Source: Anaerostipes amylophilus (GTDB taxonomy: Bacteria > Bacillota > Clostridia > Lachnospirales > Lachnospiraceae). Taken from it: a stretch of 64,000 nucleotides of DNA. The position numbers and the translations under genes were made by a program. The stretch spans positions 1 to 64,000 of the forward strand of contig NZ_JAOQJG010000007.1 of NCBI RefSeq assembly GCF_025567365.1, written 5' to 3'. Shown piece after piece: positions 17,154 to 25,476 of the stretch; the first letter of the stretch is position 1; the number at the start of each line of letters is the position of its first letter. Under the pieces are notes generated by a model that had not been told where the DNA came from, did no database searches, and was given only the letters and a program-made list of their open reading frames with translations.

Positions 17154-18197
17154 TTAATTGTTCGTGTAAATCTTGTCAAACAACGCTCCATCTTCAAAAT
17201 ATTTCTTATAAGCCTGATCCCATCCTCCAAAATCACTGATCTTATATAATTTCATATTCAGATTAAATTTATCTTTATATTGTTTTAAGATTGTCTGATT
17301 GGATGGACGGTATCCTTCTTCGGCTGCAAGTTTCTGTGCCTTATCACTGTAGAGATATTTTAAATACTCTGTGGCGATCTTCTTTGTGCCGTTGACGTTC
17401 ACATTGTCATCGACAAGACTGACACTTGGCTGTGCTAAGATACTGATACTTGGTGTAATGATCTCATACTTGCCTGGATAGTTTTTCACTGTTTGTAAGG
17501 CTTCATTTTCCCATGCGATCAGAACATCTCCTTTTTTATTCTCCACAAATGTTGTTGTAGAACCTCTGGCTCCCGAATCCATGACCGATACATTCTGATA
17601 TAATTTTGTCAGAAATTGTTCTTCTTTTTTCTGGTCGTGATAGGTATCAAGTGCGTATCCATAAGCTGCTAAGAAATTCCAGCAGGCTCCTCCACTGCTC
17701 TTTGGATCTGGTGTGATAACTTCAACTCCTTTTTTGACTAGGTCATTCCAGTCTTTAATATTTTTCTTATTTCCTTTTCTTACTAAAAAGACAATTGTTG
17801 ATGTATATGGTGCAGAATCATTTGAAAATCTCTTCTGCCATCCTTTGTTGATCAATCCTGTCTGCTCGATCAGTGAAATGTCATGTTCTAGGGCCAGTGT
17901 CACAACATCACCATTGCTTCCTTCTACGACTGATCTTGCCTGACTTCCAGAACCACCATGGGACTGGATCACTTCTACTTTCTTACCATATTTGTTTTTA
18001 TAATATTTAATAAAATCTTTATTATATTTTTCATAAAACTCTCTTGTTGGATCATAGGATACATTTGTGATCGTAAGATTTTCTTTTTTCTTACCTCCGC
18101 ATCCTACTATGGAAACCATGAGAATCATACAGAGACAGATCAGCATCATTTTCTTACTAATATTTATTTGTCTGGTTCTTTGTTGTCGTATTCTCAT
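17154..18197 (-). CDS. sbp: sulfate-binding lipoprotein
   Basis: The 347-aa extracellular solute-binding protein has a signal peptide with basic start, hydrophobic stretch and lipobox VSIVGC (Cys33), so it should be lipid-anchored. The mature part shows ITNVSYDPTREFYEKYNKDF and SHGGSGSQARSVVEGSNGD, the sulfate-binding segments of the Sbp/CysP family, and PDPKSSGGACWNFLAAYGY. It is the first gene of the operon, just behind a consensus promoter; AAGGAG precedes the ATG by ~9 nt. Confidence 0.93.
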   Translation of the reverse strand: MRIRQQRTRQINISKKMMLICLCMILMVSIVGCGGKKKENLTITNVSYDPTREFYEKYNKDFIKYYKNKYGKKVEVIQSHGGSGSQARSVVEGSNGDVVTLALEHDISLIEQTGLINKGWQKRFSNDSAPYTSTIVFLVRKGNKKNIKDWNDLVKKGVEVITPDPKSSGGACWNFLAAYGYALDTYHDQKKEEQFLTKLYQNVSVMDSGARGSTTTFVENKKGDVLIAWENEALQTVKNYPGKYEIITPSISILAQPSVSLVDDNVNVNGTKKIATEYLKYLYSDKAQKLAAEEGYRPSNQTILKQYKDKFNLNMKLYKISDFGGWDQAYKKYFEDGALFDKIYTNN

Positions 18198-18255
18198 CGT
18201 TTTTTTCTCCTTTGTTTTTATTCCATACTATTTCTGTATGTTTTATATGAATTGG

Positions 18256-18284
18256 ATTATAGAGGATTTTTGTATACATGTCAA
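18256..18284 (-). promoter_or_regulatory. sulfate operon promoter
   Basis: Perfect consensus: TTGACA (18284-18279), 17 nt, TATAAT (18261-18256) on the minus strand, ~58 nt before the sbp ATG. CATAC/GTATG arms (18224-18228, 18236-18240) just downstream of the expected start site could be a repressor site, but are short. Such a strong core promoter probably needs repression when cysteine is plentiful. Confidence 0.8.
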
Positions 18285-18360
18285 TAAATATTGTTATAAA
18301 AAAATATAATACCTAATTCAAAGATTTTTTTATTACATGAATTTTTACGAAAAAGAGCAC

Positions 18361-18406
18361 GAAAAAAAGACGTTTCAACATATATCTTCTATATGCCAAA
18401 ACGTCT
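18361..18406 (-). terminator. terminator after the 293-aa lipoprotein gene
   Basis: AGACGTTT (18368-18375) pairs with AAACGTCT (18399-18406), with a further inner CATAT/ATATG pairing. The minus-strand transcript ends in a run of seven T. It separates this gene from the sulfate operon downstream. Confidence 0.8.
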
Positions 18407-18417
18407 CCTATTGCTTA

Positions 18418-19299
18418 TTATTTCATGTATTTTTGCAGATTTTTCTTTTGTTTGTCACTGATCTGATAGAAAGTCTGCTTTCCATCTTTATCTTCAATGC
18501 CAATCACTGTTTTATCTCCAAGAAGTACTTTTGTTAACGTACCACTTGTATAAAAACGATACTCATCCCATGAAGTTATATCCTGCGCGGCATCTTTTCC
18601 AGATAACTTTTTTGCTTTCCTAACAATCTTAGAAACTTTGATCGCTGTATCATTAAATTTCATTTTTTTATCTGTTACAATGATCTGTGCATCAGCAATT
18701 CTTGCTGCGACATTGCTGTAATTCTTCTGCTCTGCGGCATCGATCAGCGCATCTCCAACGGTTGAAGCACCATTATATGCATAGACATTCTCTGGAATCT
18801 CATCAAACACAATATAGCTGTCGCCATATACTTTGAACTCGAATGTTGTGTTATCTTCATCGATCAATGCATAAGAATAACTTTGTTTATACTGCTTCTC
18901 TACATCGGTTGGTGTAATTCCGATCATTCGATTGCATCCTGTCACAATCTTCTTTACATATTTGCAGACAGGAATATTCGTTACCGCAAAGCTCTGATTC
19001 TTGATCGTATTCGTTGCAAAATCAACTTTAATGATCCTGCTGTCTTTCACTTTGCTTTTGTACTCCGCAATCTTTTGGTCTCCGGAAGTTGCATGAATGG
19101 CTTTGATCTTCTTATTCAGTGAACTTGTTTTTTTCTTTTCTTCTTTTAACTGAACAGACAGTTTATCTCTCTCATCCTTAAGGCTCTGATAATATTTGGA
19201 TTCCACAACCGAATCTTTTGACGGCTTAAAACATCCTGTCATCATCACACTGCTCATTACGATAACTGCTGCTGTCAGTATATATTTAGCACCTTTCAT
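18418..19299 (-). CDS. lipoprotein of unknown function
   Basis: The 293-aa product starts at ATG 19299 (GGAGG at 7 nt) with MKGAKYILTAAVIVMSSVMM and lipobox MMTGC (Cys22). A short charged, helix-forming stretch (~35-65, SLKDERDKLSVQLKEEKKK) suggests a coiled coil near the membrane, followed by a globular domain. I recognise no catalytic motif. An upstream extension of the frame to 19425 would put residues before the signal peptide and is rejected. It is probably monocistronic, with its own terminator. Confidence 0.75.
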   Translation of the reverse strand: MKGAKYILTAAVIVMSSVMMTGCFKPSKDSVVESKYYQSLKDERDKLSVQLKEEKKKTSSLNKKIKAIHATSGDQKIAEYKSKVKDSRIIKVDFATNTIKNQSFAVTNIPVCKYVKKIVTGCNRMIGITPTDVEKQYKQSYSYALIDEDNTTFEFKVYGDSYIVFDEIPENVYAYNGASTVGDALIDAAEQKNYSNVAARIADAQIIVTDKKMKFNDTAIKVSKIVRKAKKLSGKDAAQDITSWDEYRFYTSGTLTKVLLGDKTVIGIEDKDGKQTFYQISDKQKKNLQKYMK

Positions 19300-19321
19300 A
19301 TGGTTTCCTCCATTACAGGCC

Positions 19322-19990
19322 TTATCGTTTTTCGGCAATTTCTCCTGCTTTTTTATAGATGCTATTTGGTGCGATACATCCACGTACCATAGACAATGGA
19401 TAAATATTTGTATCATGCCCAACAATAGACCCAGGATTCAGGATTGTTCCACATCCCACTTCAACGCGGGAACTTAAGATTGCTCCAATCTTTTTTCTTC
19501 CTGTTTCAATCTTTTCCTCTCCATTTTTGATCACAACATTTGTCTTGTCGGATTTTACATTCGATGTGATAGATCCTGCTCCCATATGAGATTTATATCC
19601 TAAAATAGAATCCCCAACATAATTATAATGAGGTACCTGAACATTATTAAACAAAATATCATTCTTGATCTCTGTAGAATTTCCTACCACACAGCCTGCA
19701 CCGATCAATGCATTTCCTCTGATAAATGCTCCTGGGCGCACTTCTGTATCTGGTCCGATGATCGCTGGCCCATTGATCGTTGCTGTCTTAGCAATTGTTG
19801 CACTTTTGGCGATCCATACGTCTTCTTCCACCTGATCATATTCATCTGCCGATAATGTTGGTCCAACTTTCAGCACAAAATCTTTGATCAAGGGAAGAAT
19901 CTCCCATGGATAAGTTGTCTGTTCAAATAATTCTGTTGCAATTGTCTGATCTAAATCCTGAAAGAATTCTTTGTTTGTTAATTCTACCAT
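19322..19990 (-). CDS. hexapeptide-repeat acyltransferase, GlmU C-terminal-like
   Basis: This 222-aa protein has left-handed beta-helix repeats from ~60 to 210 (ATIAKTATINGPAIIGPDTE, HMGAGSITSNVKSDKTNV). GAGSITSN and the K-rich NVVIKNGEEKIETGRKKIG segment resemble the acetyltransferase half of GlmU, but the pyrophosphorylase domain is absent. It may acylate a nucleotide sugar or amino sugar; the substrate cannot be read from sequence. The ~60-residue N-terminal part (EFFQDLDQTIATELFEQ) is helical. Neighbours give no pathway clue. Confidence 0.7.
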   Translation of the reverse strand: MVELTNKEFFQDLDQTIATELFEQTTYPWEILPLIKDFVLKVGPTLSADEYDQVEEDVWIAKSATIAKTATINGPAIIGPDTEVRPGAFIRGNALIGAGCVVGNSTEIKNDILFNNVQVPHYNYVGDSILGYKSHMGAGSITSNVKSDKTNVVIKNGEEKIETGRKKIGAILSSRVEVGCGTILNPGSIVGHDTNIYPLSMVRGCIAPNSIYKKAGEIAEKR

Positions 19991-20081
19991 CTGACTTACC
20001 TCTTTCTGTTCTTATTATTTGTTTCAATCCACGGTCGGTAATTTTATCGAGTCCGACACAACATATAGATTCCTTACTTAA

Positions 20082-20834
20082 TCATTTGAAATCCAATTCT
20101 ATCGGACAGTGATCTGATCCCATCACATCTGTTAAGATCTTTGCATCACTGATTCGCTCTTTTAAGCACTCTGATACAATGAAATAGTCGATACGCCACC
20201 CTGCGTTATTCTTTCTCGCATTGAAACGGTAAGACCACCAGGAATAGATTCCTGTCTGGTCTGGATATAAATAACGAAAGGTATCGATAAATCCATTGTC
20301 AAGCAGTGAACTCATCTTCTCTCGTTCTTCATCTGTGAAACCAGCATTTTTGCGGTTTGTTTTTGGATTCTTAAGATCGATCTCTGTATGGGCAACATTA
20401 AGATCCCCACAAAAGATCACAGGCTTTGTCTTCTCTAACTTCTTCAGATAAGCAAGAAAATCCTCTTCCCACTTCATACGATAAGAAAGCCTTGCCAGTT
20501 CACTTTGTGAATTTGGTGTATACACTGTAATAAAGTAATAATCTTCAAACTCCAGTGTTATCACACGCCCTTCCTGATCATGTTCTTCGATCCCAAGGCC
20601 ATAAAAAACGTTCATTGGTTCTTCTTTTGTAAAAATACCTGTTCCTGAATATCCCTTCTTCACTGCATAATTCCAGTACTGATGGTATCCTGGCAGCTCA
20701 AGATCAAGCTGTCCTTCCTGCATCTTACTTTCCTGAATACAGAAAATATCAGCATCTGCCTCATTGAAAAAGTCTAAAAATCCTTTCTTCACACATGCTC
20801 TAATTCCATTGACATTCCATGATATGAATTTCAT
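20082..20834 (-). CDS. xth: exodeoxyribonuclease III / AP endonuclease
   Basis: The 250-aa protein begins MKFISWNVNGIRACVKKGF and contains IFCIQESKMQ, VYTPNSQ, FCGDLNVAHTEIDL and the final MGSDHCPIELD, the metal-binding and catalytic Glu, Asp, Asn and His motifs of the ExoA/Xth family. It should cleave abasic sites in base excision repair. Its ATG directly follows the stop of the DMT transporter gene, whose last codons supply the GGAGG site, so it is translated in the efp-DMT-xth unit. Confidence 0.94.
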   Translation of the reverse strand: MKFISWNVNGIRACVKKGFLDFFNEADADIFCIQESKMQEGQLDLELPGYHQYWNYAVKKGYSGTGIFTKEEPMNVFYGLGIEEHDQEGRVITLEFEDYYFITVYTPNSQSELARLSYRMKWEEDFLAYLKKLEKTKPVIFCGDLNVAHTEIDLKNPKTNRKNAGFTDEEREKMSSLLDNGFIDTFRYLYPDQTGIYSWWSYRFNARKNNAGWRIDYFIVSECLKERISDAKILTDVMGSDHCPIELDFK

Positions 20835-21698
20835 CTAATTTCCTCCACGTCTCTTGTTATAAAGAAACATAATCACTCCTGCTGCAACGATCACACAATA
20901 TCCGATAAAGCTCAACAAATCTGGAAGCTGTCCAAAGAACAAAAATCCAAGAACTGCCGAAAACATGATCTGTGTGTAATCATAAACAGAAATCTCTCTT
21001 GCTGGTGCATAAGTATAAGCTGCTGTGATACCGAACTGTCCACCTGCTGCCGCAAGTCCTGTCAATAACAGGAAGATCATCTGCTGTGTAGAGATTGGAT
21101 GAAAATCAACGATCAGATATGGAACACATGCAAGCATGGAAAATGTTGAGAAGAAAAATACGATCATTGGACCTTTCTCTCCTCGAAGTCCTAGTTTTCT
21201 TACACAGGTGTATGCAAAACCTGCACACATTCCTCCGGCAAAACCAATGACCGCTGCTGGTGTTACTCCAGTCGCAAAACTTGGTTTCACAATAAATAAG
21301 CTTCCGACAAATGCTGCAATAACGCAGGCACACTGTGTCGGTGTAATCTTCTCTTTCAGTACTAAATAAGAAAATACGATAACAAAAAATGGCGATAACT
21401 TATTCAGACTGGAAGCATCTGAAAGCATCAGGTGATCTACCGCATAAAAGTTGCAGAAAATACCTAAGGTCCCAAAAAGGGACCTTAGAATAAACCAATG
21501 CAAATTTCTTTTCTGAATCTGAATCTTTTCCTTACTGCGAATAAGCATCACAAATGCGATGACTGATGCAACTAAATTACGGAAAAAACTCTTCTCAATC
21601 GATGGAAGATCCCCAGCCATCTTTAAAAACATTGCCATTAGGGCAAAAGAACAAGATGACAGTATGATGCATAAAATTCCTCGATTCTTATCTTTCAT
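20835..21698 (-). CDS. EamA-family (DMT) transporter
   Basis: This 287-aa integral membrane protein has about ten hydrophobic helices arranged as two EamA repeats (~8-140 and ~150-280). FFRNLVASVIAF, LSDASSLNKLSPFFVIVFSY and REISVYDYTQIMFSAVLGF are typical of the drug/metabolite exporter superfamily. The substrate is unknown. It starts 7 bp after efp and its stop codon abuts xth. Confidence 0.85.
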   Translation of the reverse strand: MKDKNRGILCIILSSCSFALMAMFLKMAGDLPSIEKSFFRNLVASVIAFVMLIRSKEKIQIQKRNLHWFILRSLFGTLGIFCNFYAVDHLMLSDASSLNKLSPFFVIVFSYLVLKEKITPTQCACVIAAFVGSLFIVKPSFATGVTPAAVIGFAGGMCAGFAYTCVRKLGLRGEKGPMIVFFFSTFSMLACVPYLIVDFHPISTQQMIFLLLTGLAAAGGQFGITAAYTYAPAREISVYDYTQIMFSAVLGFLFFGQLPDLLSFIGYCVIVAAGVIMFLYNKRRGGN

Positions 21699-21705
21699 AA
21701 CAAGA

Positions 21706-22263
21706 TTATACTCTTGAAGAATATTCTCCAGTTCTTGTATCGATCTTTAACGTATCACCTTCGTTAACGAATAATGGTACCATTACCTGCGCACCTGTTT
21801 CAACGATACATGGTTTTGTAGCACCCTGTGCTGTGTTTCCTTTTTCTCCTGGTTCACATTCTGTAACAAGTAATTCTACAGAGATAGGTGGTTCAACCTG
21901 GAATGCATTTCCTGCGTGGGAAACGATTGTAACGTTCTCATTCTCTTTTACGAATTTTAAAGAATCTCCGATAACATCTGGTCCTAATGCGATCTGATCA
22001 AATGTTTCGTTGTCCATGAAGTAGAATAATTCTCCATCATTGTACAGATACTGCATCTCTTTACGTTCGATATGAGCGTTTTCAAATTTCTCTGTTGGAC
22101 GGAATGTTTTTTCAACAACTCCACCGTTCTTGATATTTTTTAATTTACAACGTACGAACGCTGCTCCTTTTCCAGGTTTTACATGCTGGAATTCGATGAT
22201 CTGGTAGATGTTATTCTCGAACTGAATTGTTAATCCATTCTTAAAATCTCCTGCTGTAACCAT
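21706..22263 (-). CDS. efp: translation elongation factor P
   Basis: EF-P (185 aa, full length) relieves ribosome stalling at proline runs. It has the KOW-like N-terminal domain with the PGKGAAFVRCKLKN loop, where the tip Lys contacts the peptidyl-transferase centre, two OB domains, and the terminal motif FVNEGDTLKIDTRTGEYSSRV without its last residue in many orthologues (here the protein ends there). An AGGAGG site precedes the ATG. Confidence 0.96.
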   Translation of the reverse strand: MVTAGDFKNGLTIQFENNIYQIIEFQHVKPGKGAAFVRCKLKNIKNGGVVEKTFRPTEKFENAHIERKEMQYLYNDGELFYFMDNETFDQIALGPDVIGDSLKFVKENENVTIVSHAGNAFQVEPPISVELLVTECEPGEKGNTAQGATKPCIVETGAQVMVPLFVNEGDTLKIDTRTGEYSSRV

Positions 22264-22327
22264 ATTATAATTGTCCTCCTTAAATTATATCTTTTCTTAT
22301 TTTATCTTAAATCTATAGTTGAATCAA

Positions 22328-23512
22328 CTATTTATTTGCTAATTTATAGATTTCGTATATATCATTCTCATCACAGACCTTAAATGATCCAATCGTTCTG
22401 GTTCCTTCATAAGAACATCCATGCGCCATTTTCTTCACTTCTTCGTCTGTTTTTAAGCCGATCTCTGTTGCTTCGCTGAAACTTGTCGGCATATCAAGTG
22501 ATGCAAAATATGCGACTGTTTTCTTGATTCCTTCCTGAGCTGCTTTCACATCGTCTGCTTCTTCAACATTCCAGACTCTTCTTGCATACTGGGCAAATCT
22601 TGCTGGTTTCGCATCATATACATAAGCTGCCCAAGCGCCCCACACAGTAGATAAACTTGCTCCATGTGCAATGTCAAACTTCGCACTTAACTCATGTCCT
22701 AACTGATGAACTGCAAAATCTTTCTCAGCTCCAAGACCTGTGATTCCGTTATGTGAAAGGCTTCCTGCCCACATGATCTCACTCATCGCATTGTAATCAT
22801 GAGAGTCTTTGATCGCAACAGCACCATTCCTGATCACGGTACGAAGTAATCCTTCTGCGATCTCATCTGTCAATTCATTATTCTCTGTCTGAGTAAAATA
22901 ACGATCCAGTGTATGCATCATAATGTCTACAACCCCACATCCAACCTGATATTTTGGTAATGTGTATGTAAGCTCAGGATTCATGATCGCAAATGCCGGA
23001 CGATTAAAATCTGTAGAAAGTCCTCGTTTGATCTTTGTATCCTCATTCGTAAGAACCGCTGAATCACTTGTCTCACTTCCGGCTGCCGCCAGTGTAAGTA
23101 CAACTCCGACTGGAAGGGACTTCGTAACCGTCTGCTTCTTAGACCAGAATTCCCAGATATCTGTCTCTGGATTGGCAGTTCCATGTGCAACAGCCTTTGA
23201 AGTATCAATGACACTTCCACCTCCGACTGCCAATACAAAATCTGTTCCAAACTCAATGGATTTCTTTACTGCCTCTCTTGCAAATGACAGTCTCGGATTC
23301 GGTTTTACTCCTCCGATCGTCATATAATCAAGCCCAGCTTCCTGTAATGATGCTGTAACCTGATCTAACAATCCGCTTCTTACAACACTTCCTCCACCAT
23401 ATACAACAAATACTTTGGTTGCTCCAAATCTCTTAGCAAGCTCTCCTGCCTGTTTCTGAGTCGCTTTACCAAAAATAATCCTTGTTGGTGTGTACTGAGT
23501 AAATCCATGCAT
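22328..23512 (-). CDS. iron-containing alcohol dehydrogenase (BdhA/YqhD-like)
   Basis: This 394-aa NAD(P)H-dependent type III alcohol dehydrogenase starts at ATG 23512 (GGAGG at 8 nt). It has FVVYGGGSVVRSGL, AVGGGSVIDTSKAVAHG (the GGGS nucleotide motif), VLTLAAAGSETSDSAV, and the metal ligands in VDIMMHTLDRYF, FAVHQLGHELS and DIAHGASLS. The sequence resembles butanol dehydrogenases that reduce butyraldehyde or other aldehydes in fermenting clostridia. Substrate is inferred from family only. Confidence 0.88.
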   Translation of the reverse strand: MHGFTQYTPTRIIFGKATQKQAGELAKRFGATKVFVVYGGGSVVRSGLLDQVTASLQEAGLDYMTIGGVKPNPRLSFAREAVKKSIEFGTDFVLAVGGGSVIDTSKAVAHGTANPETDIWEFWSKKQTVTKSLPVGVVLTLAAAGSETSDSAVLTNEDTKIKRGLSTDFNRPAFAIMNPELTYTLPKYQVGCGVVDIMMHTLDRYFTQTENNELTDEIAEGLLRTVIRNGAVAIKDSHDYNAMSEIMWAGSLSHNGITGLGAEKDFAVHQLGHELSAKFDIAHGASLSTVWGAWAAYVYDAKPARFAQYARRVWNVEEADDVKAAQEGIKKTVAYFASLDMPTSFSEATEIGLKTDEEVKKMAHGCSYEGTRTIGSFKVCDENDIYEIYKLANK

Positions 23513-23563
23513 TGCTTCTTCCTCCATCTGATCATCTGATCTTGAAAATAATATATATGTTTT

Positions 23564-24346
23564 TTAGTTATCGCCTCTTGTTAGCTTTACGACGATCTCT
23601 TCAGCAATCTCTTCTACTGTCTTATAATCTGTATTTACTACAACATCTGCAGCTGCTTCATACTTTGGACGACGCTGTTCCATCATATTAGAAATGAATT
23701 CTGTATTCTTATTACCACGCAATAATGGTCTGTCATCGCTGTCCTTAACACGCTCTAAGATTACTTCTGGTGATGCTGTTAATAAAACAACCTTTCCATT
23801 CTTCTTCATCTCTGCAACGTTCTCATCACGAAGTGCGACCCCTCCACCACAGGAAATGATCTGGTTGTTCTTCTTCTGAAGTTCGATCAAAAGGTTAGTC
23901 TCACAGTTTCTGAAATATGTTTCTCCATATTCCTCAAAAATCTTATTAATAGACATTCCTTCCTTCTTAACGATCTCTTCATCCATCTCAACCTGTGGGG
24001 AAGCAAGAATCTTACTCAAATATGTAGAAACAGTACTCTTACCTGCTCCCATAAATCCGATCAGCAAGATATTATGTGTAAACAATGTCTTTGCCTGAAT
24101 TCTTCTGCTGTTCTCTACAATATATGTAAAGATATCAAGAATCTCATCCTTATATGTATTCTCATCCACATGAGTGAGCAGCATCTTGCGCTGTCTCTTT
24201 TCCTGTTCCGGCTGAAGGATTGGTAATCCATTCTGTTTCTTGTAGACCATGATCTCTTTGATGATATCCATTCTCTCTTCTAATACAGAGACAATCTTCT
24301 TATCACACAGATCCAGTCTCTCTCTAATCTCTTCTAACTGACTCAT
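23564..24346 (-). CDS. chorismate mutase-shikimate kinase fusion
   Basis: Two shikimate-pathway domains in 260 aa. Residues 1-85 form an AroQ-type chorismate mutase: EEIRERLDLCDKKIVSVLEE, then KKQNGLPILQPEQEK with the conserved active-site Arg/Lys positions. Residues 90-260 form shikimate kinase: P-loop GFMGAGKST (97-105), MDEEIVKKEGMSI, RNCETNLL, SCGGGVALRDEN and RPLL. The fusion links an upstream step (shikimate phosphorylation) with the branch to prephenate. It stands alone, after the alcohol dehydrogenase gene's start on the same strand; a YdiB-like dehydrogenase lies 4 kb away. Confidence 0.92.
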   Translation of the reverse strand: MSQLEEIRERLDLCDKKIVSVLEERMDIIKEIMVYKKQNGLPILQPEQEKRQRKMLLTHVDENTYKDEILDIFTYIVENSRRIQAKTLFTHNILLIGFMGAGKSTVSTYLSKILASPQVEMDEEIVKKEGMSINKIFEEYGETYFRNCETNLLIELQKKNNQIISCGGGVALRDENVAEMKKNGKVVLLTASPEVILERVKDSDDRPLLRGNKNTEFISNMMEQRRPKYEAAADVVVNTDYKTVEEIAEEIVVKLTRGDN

Positions 24347-24461
24347 CTTCTTGTTCTTTCCTTTTCTATCCTAAATATTCCATCTTTTCATAAATACAAA
24401 GTATGGCCTTAAATAGTATATCATACATTTCTATCTTTTTTCAATTCATTGCATCTATAAT

Positions 24462-25349
24462 TTAAGCAAATTCACTTTGTTCTGTAATAAATGAAATAAA
24501 ATCCTTTACAACTGGTGTCAGATATTTATCTTTCTTTAATACAAGATAAATATATCGTTCAATTTCTGGCGATACAATTGGACGGATACAGATATCCATC
24601 GTATCAAGCAACGGAATTTTTGGTACGATCGCAATTCCAAATCCTGCTGCGACAAGACCTGCTACTGAAGAATCTTCTTCACCTTCATATGCAATCGTTG
24701 GCTGTCTCTTAATCTTTGAAAAACAACTGTCGATCACCGGTCTTAATCCACTGTTTCTTGTAAAATATACATAATCGTAATCAACAGTATCCATAAGATC
24801 AATCTCTTTTTTCTCTGTCAACGGATGATCTTTTGGCATAATAAGAACCAATTCTTCCTGTCCTACCGGAATAAACTCCAATTCATCTTCTCCTTCTATA
24901 TAGGAAGAAAATGCAAGATCGTACTTCCCATCCTTTAATTCTTCTACGATTTTTTTCGTTGTTCCCTGTCCAAAAGAAAATCTGATATGATTTTCTCCTT
25001 TTTCTTCAAGATAGCTTTTGATCAAATTTGGAATAAAATGACTTCCCAGTGTAAAAATATACCCCATATCGATAAATCCGCCGCTGATTCCTGAAGTTTC
25101 TGTTAAAACTCTTTTTCCTTCATCTAGCATATCAAGAGATTGTTCTACATATCTTAAAAATAAAGCTCCATATTTTGTTAATTTTGCATTTCTTCCCTGT
25201 TTTTCGAATAATTTTACCCCTAATTCACCCTCAAGACATGAAATTGCATGACTTAAACTTGGCTGTGTAATTGACAGCATATCAGCAGTTCTCGTATAGT
25301 GTTCTTCCTTTGCTAATGCCCGAAAATAGTATAAATGATTCAAATTCAT
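24462..25349 (-). CDS. LysR-type regulator of the adjacent enoate-reductase gene
   Basis: A 295-aa LysR protein: N-terminal winged HTH (1-60, NLNHLYYFRALAKEEHYTRT, ITQPSLSHAISCLE) and an inducer-binding domain from ~90. It is divergent from the flavoenzyme gene at 25477 with a 127-bp shared region, the usual arrangement for LysR and target. It is a clear paralogue of the LysR at 29315 (both begin MNLN-LYYF and share GRN-x-x-LTKYG), so the two flanking modules probably arose by duplication. Confidence 0.88.
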   Translation of the reverse strand: MNLNHLYYFRALAKEEHYTRTADMLSITQPSLSHAISCLEGELGVKLFEKQGRNAKLTKYGALFLRYVEQSLDMLDEGKRVLTETSGISGGFIDMGYIFTLGSHFIPNLIKSYLEEKGENHIRFSFGQGTTKKIVEELKDGKYDLAFSSYIEGEDELEFIPVGQEELVLIMPKDHPLTEKKEIDLMDTVDYDYVYFTRNSGLRPVIDSCFSKIKRQPTIAYEGEEDSSVAGLVAAGFGIAIVPKIPLLDTMDICIRPIVSPEIERYIYLVLKKDKYLTPVVKDFISFITEQSEFA

Positions 25350-25374
25350 AATCTATGATCTCCCAATCCATAAA

Positions 25375-25388
25375 ATTTATTTATAAAT
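25375..25388. promoter_or_regulatory. candidate LysR half-site pair
   Basis: ATTTAT (25375-25380) is inverted as ATAAAT (25383-25388). The centre is ~60 bp upstream of the start site expected for the + strand gene, the usual position of a LysR recognition site. The arms are short and AT-rich, so chance is possible. Confidence 0.3.
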
Positions 25389-25406
25389 AGTATACCACAT
25401 TCTTCA

Positions 25407-25435
25407 TTGCATTTATATATTCACTTTGCTATAAT
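25407..25435 (+). promoter_or_regulatory. promoter of the first enoate-reductase-like gene
   Basis: TTGCAT (25407-25412), 17 nt, TATAAT (25430-25435), then ~41 nt to the ATG at 25477, with TTGGAGGATC as RBS. Confidence 0.6.
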
Positions 25436-25476
25436 TATTCTTAGAAAACTATTAAACATATTGGAGGATCATAATT

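Noticed and set aside
18198..18255. Possible CymR-type site in the sulfate operon leader
   Set aside because: The CATAC/GTATG arms are only 5 bp and I could not match a reliable consensus; kept as a note under the promoter.
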